NCBI GenBank assembly: GCA_026003175.1
Contig: BPGT01000002.1
Coordinates: 1,178,001 to 1,242,000, forward strand
DNA: 64,000 bases
DNA from: Armatimonadota bacterium
Lineage (GTDB): Bacteria > Armatimonadota > HRBIN16
Direction: 5' to 3'
Position numbers and translations under genes: made by a program. This document shows positions 32,904-41,965 of the stretch, in pieces (position 1 is the stretch's first letter; each line of letters begins with the position of its first letter). Under the pieces are notes generated by a model. It saw only the letters and a list, made by a program, of their open reading frames with translations, had not been told where the DNA came from and searched no databases.

Positions 32904-35840
32904 ATGAAGCATCTTTTCACCATCTGGTTGCTTTCTCTGCTTGTTGTCGCATCAGGTGCTATTGCCCAGTTGCTGCCGGACTGGGCACAGGTGCGACGGG
33001 AGGTCCCTACTTCCATCAAGCCACCCGAAGCGCAGTATACACCTGCCCGCGCGTGGGAAGCGGAGGATGCGGGCTCCAATGTCGGACGAATAGTGAACGA
33101 CCCCGAAGCATACGGAGGCAAAGCCCGCGAGGCGCGAACCTCCGAACGAGAATCACAGAGCGACAGGGAAGGGCATATTGTGTACGGTCCCTACATCGAC
33201 CTTCCGCCGGGAACCTACGCCGCGTTCTTCCGGGTGAAGCTGCTGGACGAGTCGCGCGATGGTGAAACGGTAGCGGAGATAGACGCCTGCGTAGGCTATG
33301 GTCAGAACATCCTCGCGGCGCGTGAGGTGATGGACACAGAGTTGTCGCCGGGCAAATATGTGCAAATCCCGCTCTTTTTCCGCTACGACGGAGGCAAACT
33401 GGAGTGCCGCCTGCGCTGGACAGCTTACGCCTCCCTGCGCGTGGACCGGGTGAACCTCTTCCGGGTGGAGGGCGTGCAGGTGCCGCTGGGTATTCAGCGT
33501 GTTGCGCCACCACAACCCTCCGGAGAGCCCAAGGACCTGCCTGTAACGTCCTCGCCATCGCTGGGCGAGATATTCGCCAAATCGCCTCCTCTTGCGGAGA
33601 CGCTTTGGGTAGCGGACATTCGTCCGCAGCCCGCTGACTGGCAGATGCTGCTACTCTCCCTGCAGGGCATTGTCAACCGTCGGCAACCGCAGGTCTACTA
33701 CCTGTTCAACGAAACCGACCAGTTCTGGCTGGACTGGATGCGCCAGCGCGGCTGGGTGAAGCGAGTGGAGCGGGTGAGCAACCCCCAACAACTGCTACAG
33801 CGGTTTCGCTCCGCCATTAAGGGCATGGTGATTACCGACCCCGCCGTGCCTGCCACCAAAAACGTCGCCACTATGCTGGCAGGGGTGCATGATGCGGTAG
33901 TGGCGTCACCCCGCATTGCTAGAGGACTGAGCCTGCCCATTGTCGCCGACCTGCGCGGGCGGTGGAAAAAGAACGTAGACGCTTACCGATGGGCTTATGA
34001 AACGCTGTGGGGGCAGATGAACCATCACCTGATTGCCTGTTCCTACCCCGACCATCTTGCCCTGCGCGACTATCTGGTAGCGAACAGGGTATTCATCTTC
34101 TGGATATCGGGACCGATTGACGGCGCGCGTGCGTACTCCGACCCTAACGCAGAGGCACGCCTTGCGGAAGAGGTTCTGGCGAAGATGCCGCCTAACACCT
34201 GCGTGCTCAGCTACCCCTGGGCGGGCAAGGACATCGGCATCGGCGAGGGACCGGGTGTCACCCTCTTCGCAGAGTTCGGCAAGTATCTGGTAGGCACAAT
34301 CAACGTCGCTAACCTGACCGTGCATTCGGGCATCCGCGTGGCGCAGTTCCGCCAGAAGCCCGTACCACCGGCTCCTCCGCTGAGGAACGATAAGGTGTAC
34401 GTCTCCTTCATCATGTCCGACGGAGATAACCTGCCGGTGTTGACCACTCATAACTTCCCGCAGCTGTGGCGCGACCCGTTGCGCGGCACTATCCCCATCG
34501 GCTGGACGATTAGCCCCGCAGCGGGATGGCTGATTCCTGCGGTGGTGGACTACTACTACGGAACCTCCACTTCACAGGACTACTGGCTCACCGCCGTATC
34601 GGGTCTGGGCTATACCTACCCTGACCAGTTTGGCAAACGCTACCGTGACAGCGAGAAGGTATACACTGACTTCCTGAACCTCACCCGACTGGCGATGGCG
34701 CCGATGGACCTGCACATCGCCTGGATCATGGGCATCACCGACCCCAAACGGATTGCCCAGTACGCCGATATCGTGCAGGTGCAGGCGCTGTTTCCCGACT
34801 ATGGCAAGCGCGTCACTCGTTATGAAGACGCCACCTACCTCACTTCGCGTAACGTGCCGGTGTTCCACGCGGTGCTGAGCTGGCGAGAGAACGCCTCCCC
34901 AGAAGAGCAGGTTGCTCTGTGGGAGCAGCAGGTGCGAGCGATGACGCCAGCCCACCGTCCCGCTTTTCTACACCTGTTCCTGTGGAACTGGGGCACCAGT
35001 CTACCCATGCTGCGCGACCTGCTGCAACGTCTGGGAGATGAGTATATGGCGGTGCGCCCCGACCACCTCGCCGCGCTGTATCGACAGGCGATGGAGCACG
35101 AGCAAATCGTGGTGCGCCCTCCTGACCGTATCGCCGTGCTAGGTGAGCAGCGCGCCTCCTTCAGCGTGCATGTGCGCAACACCAGCAAGGAGCGCCAGAA
35201 GATTGCCGTGCGTGTGGAGGAAGGACTTCAGCAGGCAGCGACATCGTTTGACACCATCGACTTGTTCCCGTCGAACGGTGTGGATGTACTGGTGGAGGGC
35301 GTGCCGGACGCAGACATGGTGAAAATCGCCTTTGAGGGTGCGTTCGGACGACGCGAGGTGCGTATTCCCGTTGTGCATGTTCAGCCGGGGCAGGTCATCG
35401 GCAGGCTACCGTTGCCTCATGAGGTAGAGCCTGTGGCGTTTTATGAGGCGGAATCGCTGAGCCATCTGTCCGGTGAGGAAATTGCTGACCCCACCGCCAG
35501 CGGGGCAAAAGCGTGGAGCGCGCTGCCGGGCAAGGCGCAGGCGGGGCATATTCTGTTCGGTCCTTATGCCGGAATGCCTGCGGGGCGATATCTGGTGCTG
35601 TTCCGCCTGAAGCGTACGGGCGAGGTGCGGGGCGCATTGCTCAAGGTGGATACCTGTGTGGGCGGAGGTAACCCCGTCACCGCCGAGCGTATTGTGCAGG
35701 CGGAGGAGCTACCGCTAGACGAGTACCGCTACGTGGCGCTGATTGCCAACCATCCGGGCGGCGCGATAGAGACACGCGTGGAGTGGTTCGGCAGAGCAGG
35801 TGTCGCCGTAGACCACGTGGGCATCTGGCGCATTCGCTAA
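32904..35840 (+). CDS. Secreted GxGYxYP-family putative glycoside hydrolase
   Basis: 978 residues. A signal peptide (MKHLFTIWLLSLLVVASGAIAQ, cleavage likely after AIA) is followed by a jelly-roll-like domain (YGPYIDLPPGTYAAFFRVKL), an N-terminal GxGYxYP domain and the catalytic-type domain with the naming motif GLGYTYP, MSDGDNLP and a C-terminal second jelly-roll copy (FGPYAGMPAGRYLVLFRLKR). The two flanking domains resemble each other and probably bind sugars. The GxGYxYP family is placed with glycoside hydrolases by fold but lacks a proven substrate. AGGAGG precedes the ATG. It ends at a terminator shared with the convergent DegT gene. Confidence 0.87.
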   Translation: MKHLFTIWLLSLLVVASGAIAQLLPDWAQVRREVPTSIKPPEAQYTPARAWEAEDAGSNVGRIVNDPEAYGGKAREARTSERESQSDREGHIVYGPYIDLPPGTYAAFFRVKLLDESRDGETVAEIDACVGYGQNILAAREVMDTELSPGKYVQIPLFFRYDGGKLECRLRWTAYASLRVDRVNLFRVEGVQVPLGIQRVAPPQPSGEPKDLPVTSSPSLGEIFAKSPPLAETLWVADIRPQPADWQMLLLSLQGIVNRRQPQVYYLFNETDQFWLDWMRQRGWVKRVERVSNPQQLLQRFRSAIKGMVITDPAVPATKNVATMLAGVHDAVVASPRIARGLSLPIVADLRGRWKKNVDAYRWAYETLWGQMNHHLIACSYPDHLALRDYLVANRVFIFWISGPIDGARAYSDPNAEARLAEEVLAKMPPNTCVLSYPWAGKDIGIGEGPGVTLFAEFGKYLVGTINVANLTVHSGIRVAQFRQKPVPPAPPLRNDKVYVSFIMSDGDNLPVLTTHNFPQLWRDPLRGTIPIGWTISPAAGWLIPAVVDYYYGTSTSQDYWLTAVSGLGYTYPDQFGKRYRDSEKVYTDFLNLTRLAMAPMDLHIAWIMGITDPKRIAQYADIVQVQALFPDYGKRVTRYEDATYLTSRNVPVFHAVLSWRENASPEEQVALWEQQVRAMTPAHRPAFLHLFLWNWGTSLPMLRDLLQRLGDEYMAVRPDHLAALYRQAMEHEQIVVRPPDRIAVLGEQRASFSVHVRNTSKERQKIAVRVEEGLQQAATSFDTIDLFPSNGVDVLVEGVPDADMVKIAFEGAFGRREVRIPVVHVQPGQVIGRLPLPHEVEPVAFYEAESLSHLSGEEIADPTASGAKAWSALPGKAQAGHILFGPYAGMPAGRYLVLFRLKRTGEVRGALLKVDTCVGGGNPVTAERIVQAEELPLDEYRYVALIANHPGGAIETRVEWFGRAGVAVDHVGIWRIR

Positions 35841-35847
35841 AAACGCA

Positions 35848-35871
35848 GGGGCAGACCTGTATGTCTGCCCC
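35848..35871. terminator. Bidirectional terminator
   Basis: The stem GGGGCAGAC/GTCTGCCCC with a 6-nt loop lies between the ends of two convergent genes. On the reverse strand it is followed by TGCGTTTTT, a good T-tract for the DegT gene. Confidence 0.8.
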
Positions 35872-37119
35872 CTACATCTGGTTCTTACTCCGAAACCACT
35901 GCACCACACGACGGATAGCGTGCGCCGTCTCCTCTAAATCGGTGGAGGTATAAGCTTCGTTAACAGCAAGTATCACGCAGGTAGCCAGAATCGCCTCGGC
36001 GGAAGGGCACAGTCCCTTGCTGTACAAACGAGTGGAGTAGGCGTGTGTACCGCGCTCGAACGCCGAGTGATTGGTGAATATCGGATACTCGTAAATGCAC
36101 TGCCCGATATAGTGCGCGCTGACGGGCAGACCTTCCGCACGTAACGCCTCGGCAAACTGGTCAGCGTCCGCGCCCAGTGATCCGGGAACCACGCGCATCA
36201 TATAGAACCACCACGAGGGATCACAACCGGGCGTGGGCTGAGGCAGAGTGATGCCTGGCAAACCGTGCAGTTTCTGGCTGAGAGCCTCACACCATTGCCG
36301 CCGTCGTGTCACGATGCTCTCCAGCTTGTCCAGCTGCGCTACCGCCACCGCCCCCTGCAGTTCGGTCATGCGGTAGTTATTGGCAAGGAAAGTGGGGTTG
36401 CGCTGGGTAACGCCCGGTTCGCGGTTGTAACATTTGTCGGTGGCAAGACGCAGGCGCAGAGCTAGTCGTTCATTACGGGTAATCACGATGCCACCGTCGC
36501 CACAGGAGATGTGCTTAAACTCGTTCAGGCTGAAACAGCCGATGTCGCCGAGCGTGCCTATCGGCTCGCCCTGATAGCGACAGCCAAACGCCTGCGCACA
36601 GTCCTCTATCAGCCACAGATTATGCCTGCGGCAGATGTCGCGCAACGCCTGCAGGTCGCACGCATTGCCCCACAGATGTACCGCCAGCACCGCGCGTGTG
36701 CGATGGGTGATTCGCGCCTCTACCGACTCTGGTAGCAGAGTATATGAGTGGGGATGAAGGTCGGCAAAGACAGGCACTGCCCCCTGGTACAAAATCGGGA
36801 TAACCGAACCCATATCGGTGATCGGTGAGGTAATTACCTCATCGCCGGGTGAGATGCCCACCGCAATCAGCGCGGCATGAATCGCGGCAGTTCCGCTGCT
36901 GCAGGCGATGGCGTATGGCACGCCGTTCACCTCGGCAAATCGCTGCTCCAGCGTCTTCACCTTGTTGCCGTGCGCGTAGAACAGGCTGCCCTGCTCCAAA
37001 GCTTCACGTAGCTGCTGCAGTTCCTCCTCGCCGTAGCGTTGTTCACGCGCGAAGGGTTTTCGCTTCGCCGGTTCGCCTCCGGCGATAGCGGGCAGGTCGG
37101 TCGTCGTGGAGGATTGCAT
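35872..37119 (-). CDS. DegT/DnrJ/EryC1/StrS aminotransferase
   Basis: 415 residues of the PLP-dependent sugar aminotransferase family. The PLP lysine is in FSLNEFKHISCGDGG, the Asp that holds the pyridine ring is in LIEDCAQAFG, and the substrate region includes ACSSGTAAIHAAL. Such enzymes make amino sugars on nucleotide carriers or aminocyclitols. GGGGG stands before the ATG. The gene is alone, not in the polysaccharide operon, and its neighbours are secreted glycan-related genes. The exact sugar cannot be told. Confidence 0.87.
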   Translation of the reverse strand: MQSSTTTDLPAIAGGEPAKRKPFAREQRYGEEELQQLREALEQGSLFYAHGNKVKTLEQRFAEVNGVPYAIACSSGTAAIHAALIAVGISPGDEVITSPITDMGSVIPILYQGAVPVFADLHPHSYTLLPESVEARITHRTRAVLAVHLWGNACDLQALRDICRRHNLWLIEDCAQAFGCRYQGEPIGTLGDIGCFSLNEFKHISCGDGGIVITRNERLALRLRLATDKCYNREPGVTQRNPTFLANNYRMTELQGAVAVAQLDKLESIVTRRRQWCEALSQKLHGLPGITLPQPTPGCDPSWWFYMMRVVPGSLGADADQFAEALRAEGLPVSAHYIGQCIYEYPIFTNHSAFERGTHAYSTRLYSKGLCPSAEAILATCVILAVNEAYTSTDLEETAHAIRRVVQWFRSKNQM

Positions 37120-37206
37120 GGTTGTATCCCCCTTTCAATGGATTCATACTGCTGCGAGGTCGTGACCTGCAGATCGGCTCGCAGGAGTCCTCGCTCTCAC
37201 CTTGTG

Positions 37207-37283
37207 TGTCATTGCGAAGCGCGCAGTGCCGAATCCCCCCATCAGTTTCGGAGGAGATTGCTTCGCTAACGCTCGCAATGATA
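37207..37283. repeat. Palindromic intergenic repeat
   Basis: The left end TCATTGCGAAGCG and the right end CGCTCGCAATGA form imperfect inverted repeats of about 12 bp around a C-rich and G-rich core. It is the type of mobile palindromic repeat found in many bacterial genomes. A partial copy of the right half (GCTTCGCTGACGCT) is at about 41109. Confidence 0.55.
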
Positions 37284-37294
37284 TAGGGAACGAC

Positions 37295-39064
37295 CTAAGA
37301 TACGCGCAACCGTAACCCCACCTCGCCGTGCAGGTGCAGCGTCACCGCCGTCATCGGAAAGCCCCACCTTTCCGTGCGCTCCGTCCGAAAGGCTTCTGTG
37401 TCTGCACTTATCTCGCCGTGCTCGGCGGTGAACAACAACGTTGCCTCCCGCAGAGGTGCGTCGCTCTGCACGCGCACGGTTATCACACCATCCTGCATCC
37501 GATATTCTATCCACTGCATCCCGCGGCGAGCACGCTCCCATTCATTGATTCGTCGTGCTGTCCACCATTCCATGCCCAGGTCCTGCGCCCTGCGGATAGA
37601 GCTAAGAATGGTATCGGCGATACCCGGTTTGTCCACATGAGCGGGGTGGAACAACAGGTGCAGGATACCATGATGTCGTTCCACCGCCCTCAGCAACGGC
37701 TTCAACAGCGCATCAGGGGCGAACACATTCAGGTCTTGCGTGAGCGTAGGCAGCTCCAGCACGTCTATCGAATTACCCCGAGGGTCTATCGGAAAGTACG
37801 GGTGGCACGTGCCGAAGTTGAAACCCGCCTCCCCCGTCTTGGAACCGCCCTTGGACTGGTCCACCTGGATACCGCGCCTCTGGCACCACTCGAAGAACTC
37901 CGTATCGCCTTCCCAGCGCAGGTAGTGGTTTTTGTTGGTCGCCGGTGGCTGTCCTCCGAAGAGGTCGGTTAGCATTTGCCATTGCTTCTGGAATGTGCTC
38001 TCATCCCAGTTGTCTTCTACGGCGTCGAAGTGCATCGCCAGCTCGTGCCCCTCTGCGCGGATGCGTTCGATAAGGCTCTGCGGGTAGCCCGGCGGGATGA
38101 TGCACCAAGTAGAAAGGATTCCCGCCGCGCGCACTACTGCTAACATCTTCTCTGCCAGCGCAGGGTCATTGCCGTCGGTATCGTGCGAGAGATGGGCGAG
38201 CGCAGGCAGGTTGCGCGGGTATAGCCACAGTATCGGCAAAACTGTCCTGTGCACCTGCGCCAGATAGAGTATTGCGCGTATCACCACCTCGCGCCACATG
38301 TCGGCGACAGGATGCAAAAACGCGCTGAAGCCGGGCACACCCTCCACCGGCTGGCGGTCAAACCACCAGTCCAGCACGCCGCCATCGCCGCTTTTCAACA
38401 TGTCGTCGCACACAGGAGCCGTTCCGTCAGGAGAAGGGACGCCATCGCGCGTCACCGCCATGCCCTGCTGCACACGCACCACCGTACCTGTCACGTCGGG
38501 AGCAATCAGCATACATCGTCCGTTACCTATGCGTCTTTCTACCACAGCAGCGCGAGGCGTCTCTTTTTGATGCGCATCCAGCACACCAGCGTGGGCGATT
38601 CCGGTGCTTGCGTGCACAGGCACCCCGTTAAAGAAGTGCAACGGTACGGAGATATGCGCCAGCACGGGATGCTCAGGAGTGGCGACCTGCAGGTAGCCTT
38701 CGCCGAGCGTGCCCGTACTCATGCCCCAGCCGGAATAGGCGGGAGGTTCCTCTCTTACCCCAAGCAGTGCCGGCGCTCCGGCGGTACCCCCGACCGCCAG
38801 CCACGTACCCCCCGCCTCTACCCATCGGGCTATCGCATCCCGTACTGCATCAGACAGTGGGGTATCGCCGACCGTTACCAGCACATGCAGGTTCGGCAGG
38901 GTTTGCACTATACCCTCGGGAGATAACGTCTGGTAGCCGATGCCAGCATGGGCAAGTATCTCATGGATATACTGCCCGTAGCTGACGGTACGTGCCGCGT
39001 TGCGCGGACGCGGAGGCAACACACACACGCCCAGAGGAGAAGAGAAGGTTTCGGTTGTGCTCAT
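37295..39064 (-). CDS. GATase-like and polysaccharide deacetylase-like fusion
   Basis: 589 residues without a signal peptide. The N-terminal part (residues 1-240) has a class I glutamine amidotransferase-like fold (HVLVTVGDTPLSDAVRDAIA; VEAGGTWLAVGGTAG) as in ThuA and beta-galactosidase trimerisation domains. The rest has a NodB-like barrel with LAHLSHDTDGND for motif 1, HELAMHFDAVEDNWDE for motif 2 and LLFHPAHVDKPG. The Asp and His residues expected for metal binding are present. The start overlaps the beta-propeller gene stop as ATGA. The pair may act on a glycan, but no substrate is known. Confidence 0.72.
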   Translation of the reverse strand: MSTTETFSSPLGVCVLPPRPRNAARTVSYGQYIHEILAHAGIGYQTLSPEGIVQTLPNLHVLVTVGDTPLSDAVRDAIARWVEAGGTWLAVGGTAGAPALLGVREEPPAYSGWGMSTGTLGEGYLQVATPEHPVLAHISVPLHFFNGVPVHASTGIAHAGVLDAHQKETPRAAVVERRIGNGRCMLIAPDVTGTVVRVQQGMAVTRDGVPSPDGTAPVCDDMLKSGDGGVLDWWFDRQPVEGVPGFSAFLHPVADMWREVVIRAILYLAQVHRTVLPILWLYPRNLPALAHLSHDTDGNDPALAEKMLAVVRAAGILSTWCIIPPGYPQSLIERIRAEGHELAMHFDAVEDNWDESTFQKQWQMLTDLFGGQPPATNKNHYLRWEGDTEFFEWCQRRGIQVDQSKGGSKTGEAGFNFGTCHPYFPIDPRGNSIDVLELPTLTQDLNVFAPDALLKPLLRAVERHHGILHLLFHPAHVDKPGIADTILSSIRRAQDLGMEWWTARRINEWERARRGMQWIEYRMQDGVITVRVQSDAPLREATLLFTAEHGEISADTEAFRTERTERWGFPMTAVTLHLHGEVGLRLRVS

Positions 39065-40962
39065 GGCGATCTCCTGACACGATAGATGTTTGCACCGCAG
39101 GCGGCGTATAGGGTACCATCTCGTTCCACCGCAACGTTCGACACCCCTGCGGGTAGCTCCGCGATGCTGTCGGTGCTACCGTTACTCAGGTCTACCTGCA
39201 CTATCGTCTTCCCGCTGCCGTAGTACGCTTTACCATCGCCCAGCCCAACGATTCGACTGCCCACGTCAGGTGTCCCCTCGGAAGGCTTGATGAACTGTCG
39301 GGAGACAGTATCAAACAGGCGTAGATTGCCGTCTACTGAAAACGCCAGACGCTTCGTTTGTGCATCTAGCCAGAAGGTGCGCACCCCCGAAGCGCCCTCA
39401 AACTCATGCTGAAACACCACCTGCTTCGTTGCCTTATCTATCACGCCGAACCTTGCCCATTCGCCTTTCTTGTTGGGCAGACCGTTTGCACCCAGCGAGG
39501 TCCCAACGTAGATAAATCGCTCGTCCATCGCCAATCCTTCTACTGCCTGCTCGCCCAGCGGATTCTCTATCAGCTCGGTCCCGCCTGTCGTGGGGTCGGT
39601 GATAGCAACCGCTCCACCGTACACACCATACTTCGCCATCCATCCCGAATACAGCTTCCCATCGGGCCCGACTACCACGCCGGCAGTGGGGCGAATGTAT
39701 CCCCTCTCCCCCACACTGGCAATCACGCGCGGGTTGACATTGTTCCATTGGTCCCACGGCGATTCAGGGTCGTACCGCACGATGTCACCGCCTGCGTATG
39801 CGACAGCGTACACCTTACCGTCATGAAACGCAACGTCATACACCTCGCCGCCAGCATTGCATATCGTTCCGGTATTGACCACTTTGCCCGTTCGGGTATC
39901 CATCCAGAAGAGCGTCTGCCCAAAGTGCGGACCGCCCCATAGCCTGCCTTTGTGGTCCAGCCGCAGGAACAGCGTCGGGCGCGGAGCGGACTCCACCGGT
40001 ATCGGCTTCAGCGTGACCTGCGTGTCGCCCGGGTGGATAACGAAGTAGTCCTGTCCACGCACACCCAGCAGTTCGCCCCTCTCGGTTGCGGCGTAGATAC
40101 CACCACCGCGCAGATCCACCGAAGCAAGCAGGCGCAGCTCCTTATCTCCCTTCGCATAGCGATACACCGAGTTGCCCTGCCGCAGATACAGCACCTCGTC
40201 AGTCGTCAGGTTCACATCCACCGCCCAGCCGCCCCCGCCAGGTGGCAGCGGGAACGGCGGCTCCACAGGTTGCAGCGTTTTACCGTCCAGCACCTGCGAA
40301 CCAGCGAGGAAGCAACCATGCCACGATACACCGCGGCTGACGTTCTGTAATACAGGGGGAGCTTCTTCGAACTTTTTGGTGTGTGGGTCGTAAATCAGGT
40401 TGATAGGCTTCTCCATGCCGAAGTTGCACAGGATGCGCCCATCAGGTAGAGCGGAGACGTAGCGCAGGTACATGTTGGGGGGCGCAGGCGCACCGCAATC
40501 CTCAACAGTGTCAGTGTTCAAATCCAGCGCGCCCAGTTTCGCTCCCGGATATGTTCCGCCGTACACACGCCCGTCACTACCGATAGCCAGGTTCCAGATG
40601 TAGCTCTCCCCGGGAAAATCCACCGTCTTCACGAACTCCATACGCTGCAGGTCAAACACCATGAACTTCCCATCGTAGAAGGTTCCTACGATGAGACGGT
40701 TGCCCGGAACCTGCAGCAGTGCCCACGAACCCGCACCAGCTGGAGCTCGTATCGCCTGCCCCCTGTTGTTTCGAAAGTCCACGAAAATCAGCTCCATGCC
40801 GGCGGTTTCGTTCATGTTGGTCAGCACGAACCACTCTTTGCCGTTCGGAGCAAGTACATAACGTGCAGCTAGCACGTTTTTCGCGCGGCACGGTTGACCC
40901 AGCAGTTCCACCTGTGGCGCAGCGTGTGCTACTGCTGCCAGCAACAGGCAAGCAAAGACCAT
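39061..40962 (-). CDS. Secreted beta-propeller protein
   Basis: 633 residues. A short signal peptide (MVFACLLLAAVAHAAP) is followed by repeated four-strand blades with xDGRVYGG- and xDGKLYSG-type turns (GSDGRVYGGTYPGAKLGALD; GPDGKLYSGWMAKYG; EGLAMDERFIYVGTS), as in SMP-30/NHL-type propellers. GGAGAGGAG stands before the ATG. The propeller probably binds or opens a sugar or lactone outside the cell. It is cotranscribed with the GATase-deacetylase fusion. No catalytic residues can be assigned. Confidence 0.75.
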   Translation of the reverse strand: MVFACLLLAAVAHAAPQVELLGQPCRAKNVLAARYVLAPNGKEWFVLTNMNETAGMELIFVDFRNNRGQAIRAPAGAGSWALLQVPGNRLIVGTFYDGKFMVFDLQRMEFVKTVDFPGESYIWNLAIGSDGRVYGGTYPGAKLGALDLNTDTVEDCGAPAPPNMYLRYVSALPDGRILCNFGMEKPINLIYDPHTKKFEEAPPVLQNVSRGVSWHGCFLAGSQVLDGKTLQPVEPPFPLPPGGGGWAVDVNLTTDEVLYLRQGNSVYRYAKGDKELRLLASVDLRGGGIYAATERGELLGVRGQDYFVIHPGDTQVTLKPIPVESAPRPTLFLRLDHKGRLWGGPHFGQTLFWMDTRTGKVVNTGTICNAGGEVYDVAFHDGKVYAVAYAGGDIVRYDPESPWDQWNNVNPRVIASVGERGYIRPTAGVVVGPDGKLYSGWMAKYGVYGGAVAITDPTTGGTELIENPLGEQAVEGLAMDERFIYVGTSLGANGLPNKKGEWARFGVIDKATKQVVFQHEFEGASGVRTFWLDAQTKRLAFSVDGNLRLFDTVSRQFIKPSEGTPDVGSRIVGLGDGKAYYGSGKTIVQVDLSNGSTDSIAELPAGVSNVAVERDGTLYAACGANIYRVRRSP

Positions 40963-41155
40963 CGCGACTCCTCTCCAGTCTTTTTACTTTGGGGTTCGCG
41001 ACGAGTAGAAAAGCTCCTGCTTGACGTTTGCGTTTTGTTGGGTACGAGCGGAACGGTTCCCTATTGCCCGTCATCTTGGATAAGATCGCCCCATCGCCAC
41101 AAAGAGATGCTTCGCTGACGCTTGGCGTGACAAGATCGACCAAAAGCCTTTGTCC

Positions 41156-41171
41156 AGATCGGAAGAGCGGT
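41156..41171. other. 16-mer identical to an Illumina adapter
   Basis: AGATCGGAAGAGCGGT matches the start of the Illumina paired-end adapter; read on the other strand it ends in the adapter 3' end CTCTTCCGATCT. It lies in the 302-bp gap between the beta-propeller and PEP-CTERM genes, which otherwise holds a piece of the palindromic repeat and a terminator. Possible assembly artefact. Confidence 0.5.
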
Positions 41172-41204
41172 CAAGTAATACCCAGCAACCTGCAACACAA
41201 CAAT

Positions 41205-41235
41205 AAGGGGAGCGGCTCTCATGCTGCTCCCCCTT
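41205..41235 (-). terminator. Terminator of the PEP-CTERM gene
   Basis: A GC-rich stem of AAGGGGGAGCAGC with GCCGCTCCCCTT (one bulge) and a 6-nt loop, followed on the reverse strand by TATTGTTGT, 30 bp after the stop of the PEP-CTERM gene. Confidence 0.65.
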
Positions 41236-41264
41236 ACGCCTCCCCTGCAGATTTTGTCTACGTC

Positions 41265-41816
41265 CTACTTCTTTCGCCTGCGCAGGCCGATTAGCCCCAC
41301 TACTCCCGCCCCAAGCGTGAGCAGGCTGGCAGGCTCGGGCACTACACCGACGGTCAATGCGTACTTCCCGTCCACGGAATGGGTCACCCCCTCGTAGTAG
41401 GTAATCTGGTCCTTGCCTGTCGCCCCGTGCCAGCCTGTGATAGCCAGATAGTACCAGGCGGAACTCGTCGCTTGCCACCGAAGCAGGGAGCCATAACCAT
41501 CACCTGCATCGTCATTCCATACCACAGCTGTTGGGTTGACACCATCGAACAGAGCAATTACCGTGTCCGGGTCCGTCAGGCTGTCCAGCGGGTAGGTGGT
41601 AACAGAGATGTAGTCTCCTGCATTGAGCCAGATTTTGACGAAGTCTGAGTCGTCAGGCGTCAACCGTAGCACACCGACATCTGCCCACGGCGCTGGGTTG
41701 TTCAGAGCTGGCGATGCTCCCGCTAGTGTGTTGTTTGCAGGTTCCACATCTGGGATGCCCGCGAACGCCTGCCCCGCCAACACCATCATCAACGTGAGTG
41801 CGACCAATGTTTTCAT
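41265..41816 (-). CDS. PEP-CTERM sorted secreted protein
   Basis: 183 residues. The signal peptide (MKTLVALTLMMVLAGQAFAG) is followed by a small beta-rich domain with repeated Asp-rich turns (TPDDSDFVKIWLNAGDY; WNDDAGDGYGS), as in bacterial pre-peptidase C-terminal-type domains. The C-terminus has the PEP-CTERM signal: VPEP, a hydrophobic segment with a Gly-rich stretch, and a basic RRRKK end. Exosortase would cut it and pass it to the cell surface or extracellular polymer; that enzyme is not in the window. Promoter and AAAAGGAGG are clear. Confidence 0.88.
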   Translation of the reverse strand: MKTLVALTLMMVLAGQAFAGIPDVEPANNTLAGASPALNNPAPWADVGVLRLTPDDSDFVKIWLNAGDYISVTTYPLDSLTDPDTVIALFDGVNPTAVVWNDDAGDGYGSLLRWQATSSAWYYLAITGWHGATGKDQITYYEGVTHSVDGKYALTVGVVPEPASLLTLGAGVVGLIGLRRRKK

Positions 41817-41875
41817 CGGGTTACCTCCTTTTCATGAAAAGAAAACATCACCACTCTTGCGAGCAATGCTTTTTT

Positions 41876-41905
41876 ATTTTATGAGTGTCCGTCATGTAGA
41901 GTCAA
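41876..41905 (-). promoter_or_regulatory. Promoter of the PEP-CTERM gene
   Basis: TTGACT (41900-41905) and TAAAAT (41876-41881) with an 18-bp spacer, about 60 bp upstream of the start codon. The leader ends in AAAAGGAGG. Confidence 0.75.
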
Positions 41906-41926
41906 TAGATAGTCCGCAATTAAGAC

Positions 41927-41947
41927 AAAAACCCGTAAGAGTACGGG
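41927..41947 (-). terminator. Terminator of the polysaccharide operon
   Basis: The stem CCCGTA/TACGGG with a 4-nt loop, followed on the reverse strand by TTTTTGTCTT, 19 bp after the last stop of the operon. A clear intrinsic terminator. Confidence 0.85.
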
Positions 41948-41965
41948 GAGGTAGATGTCACCCTG

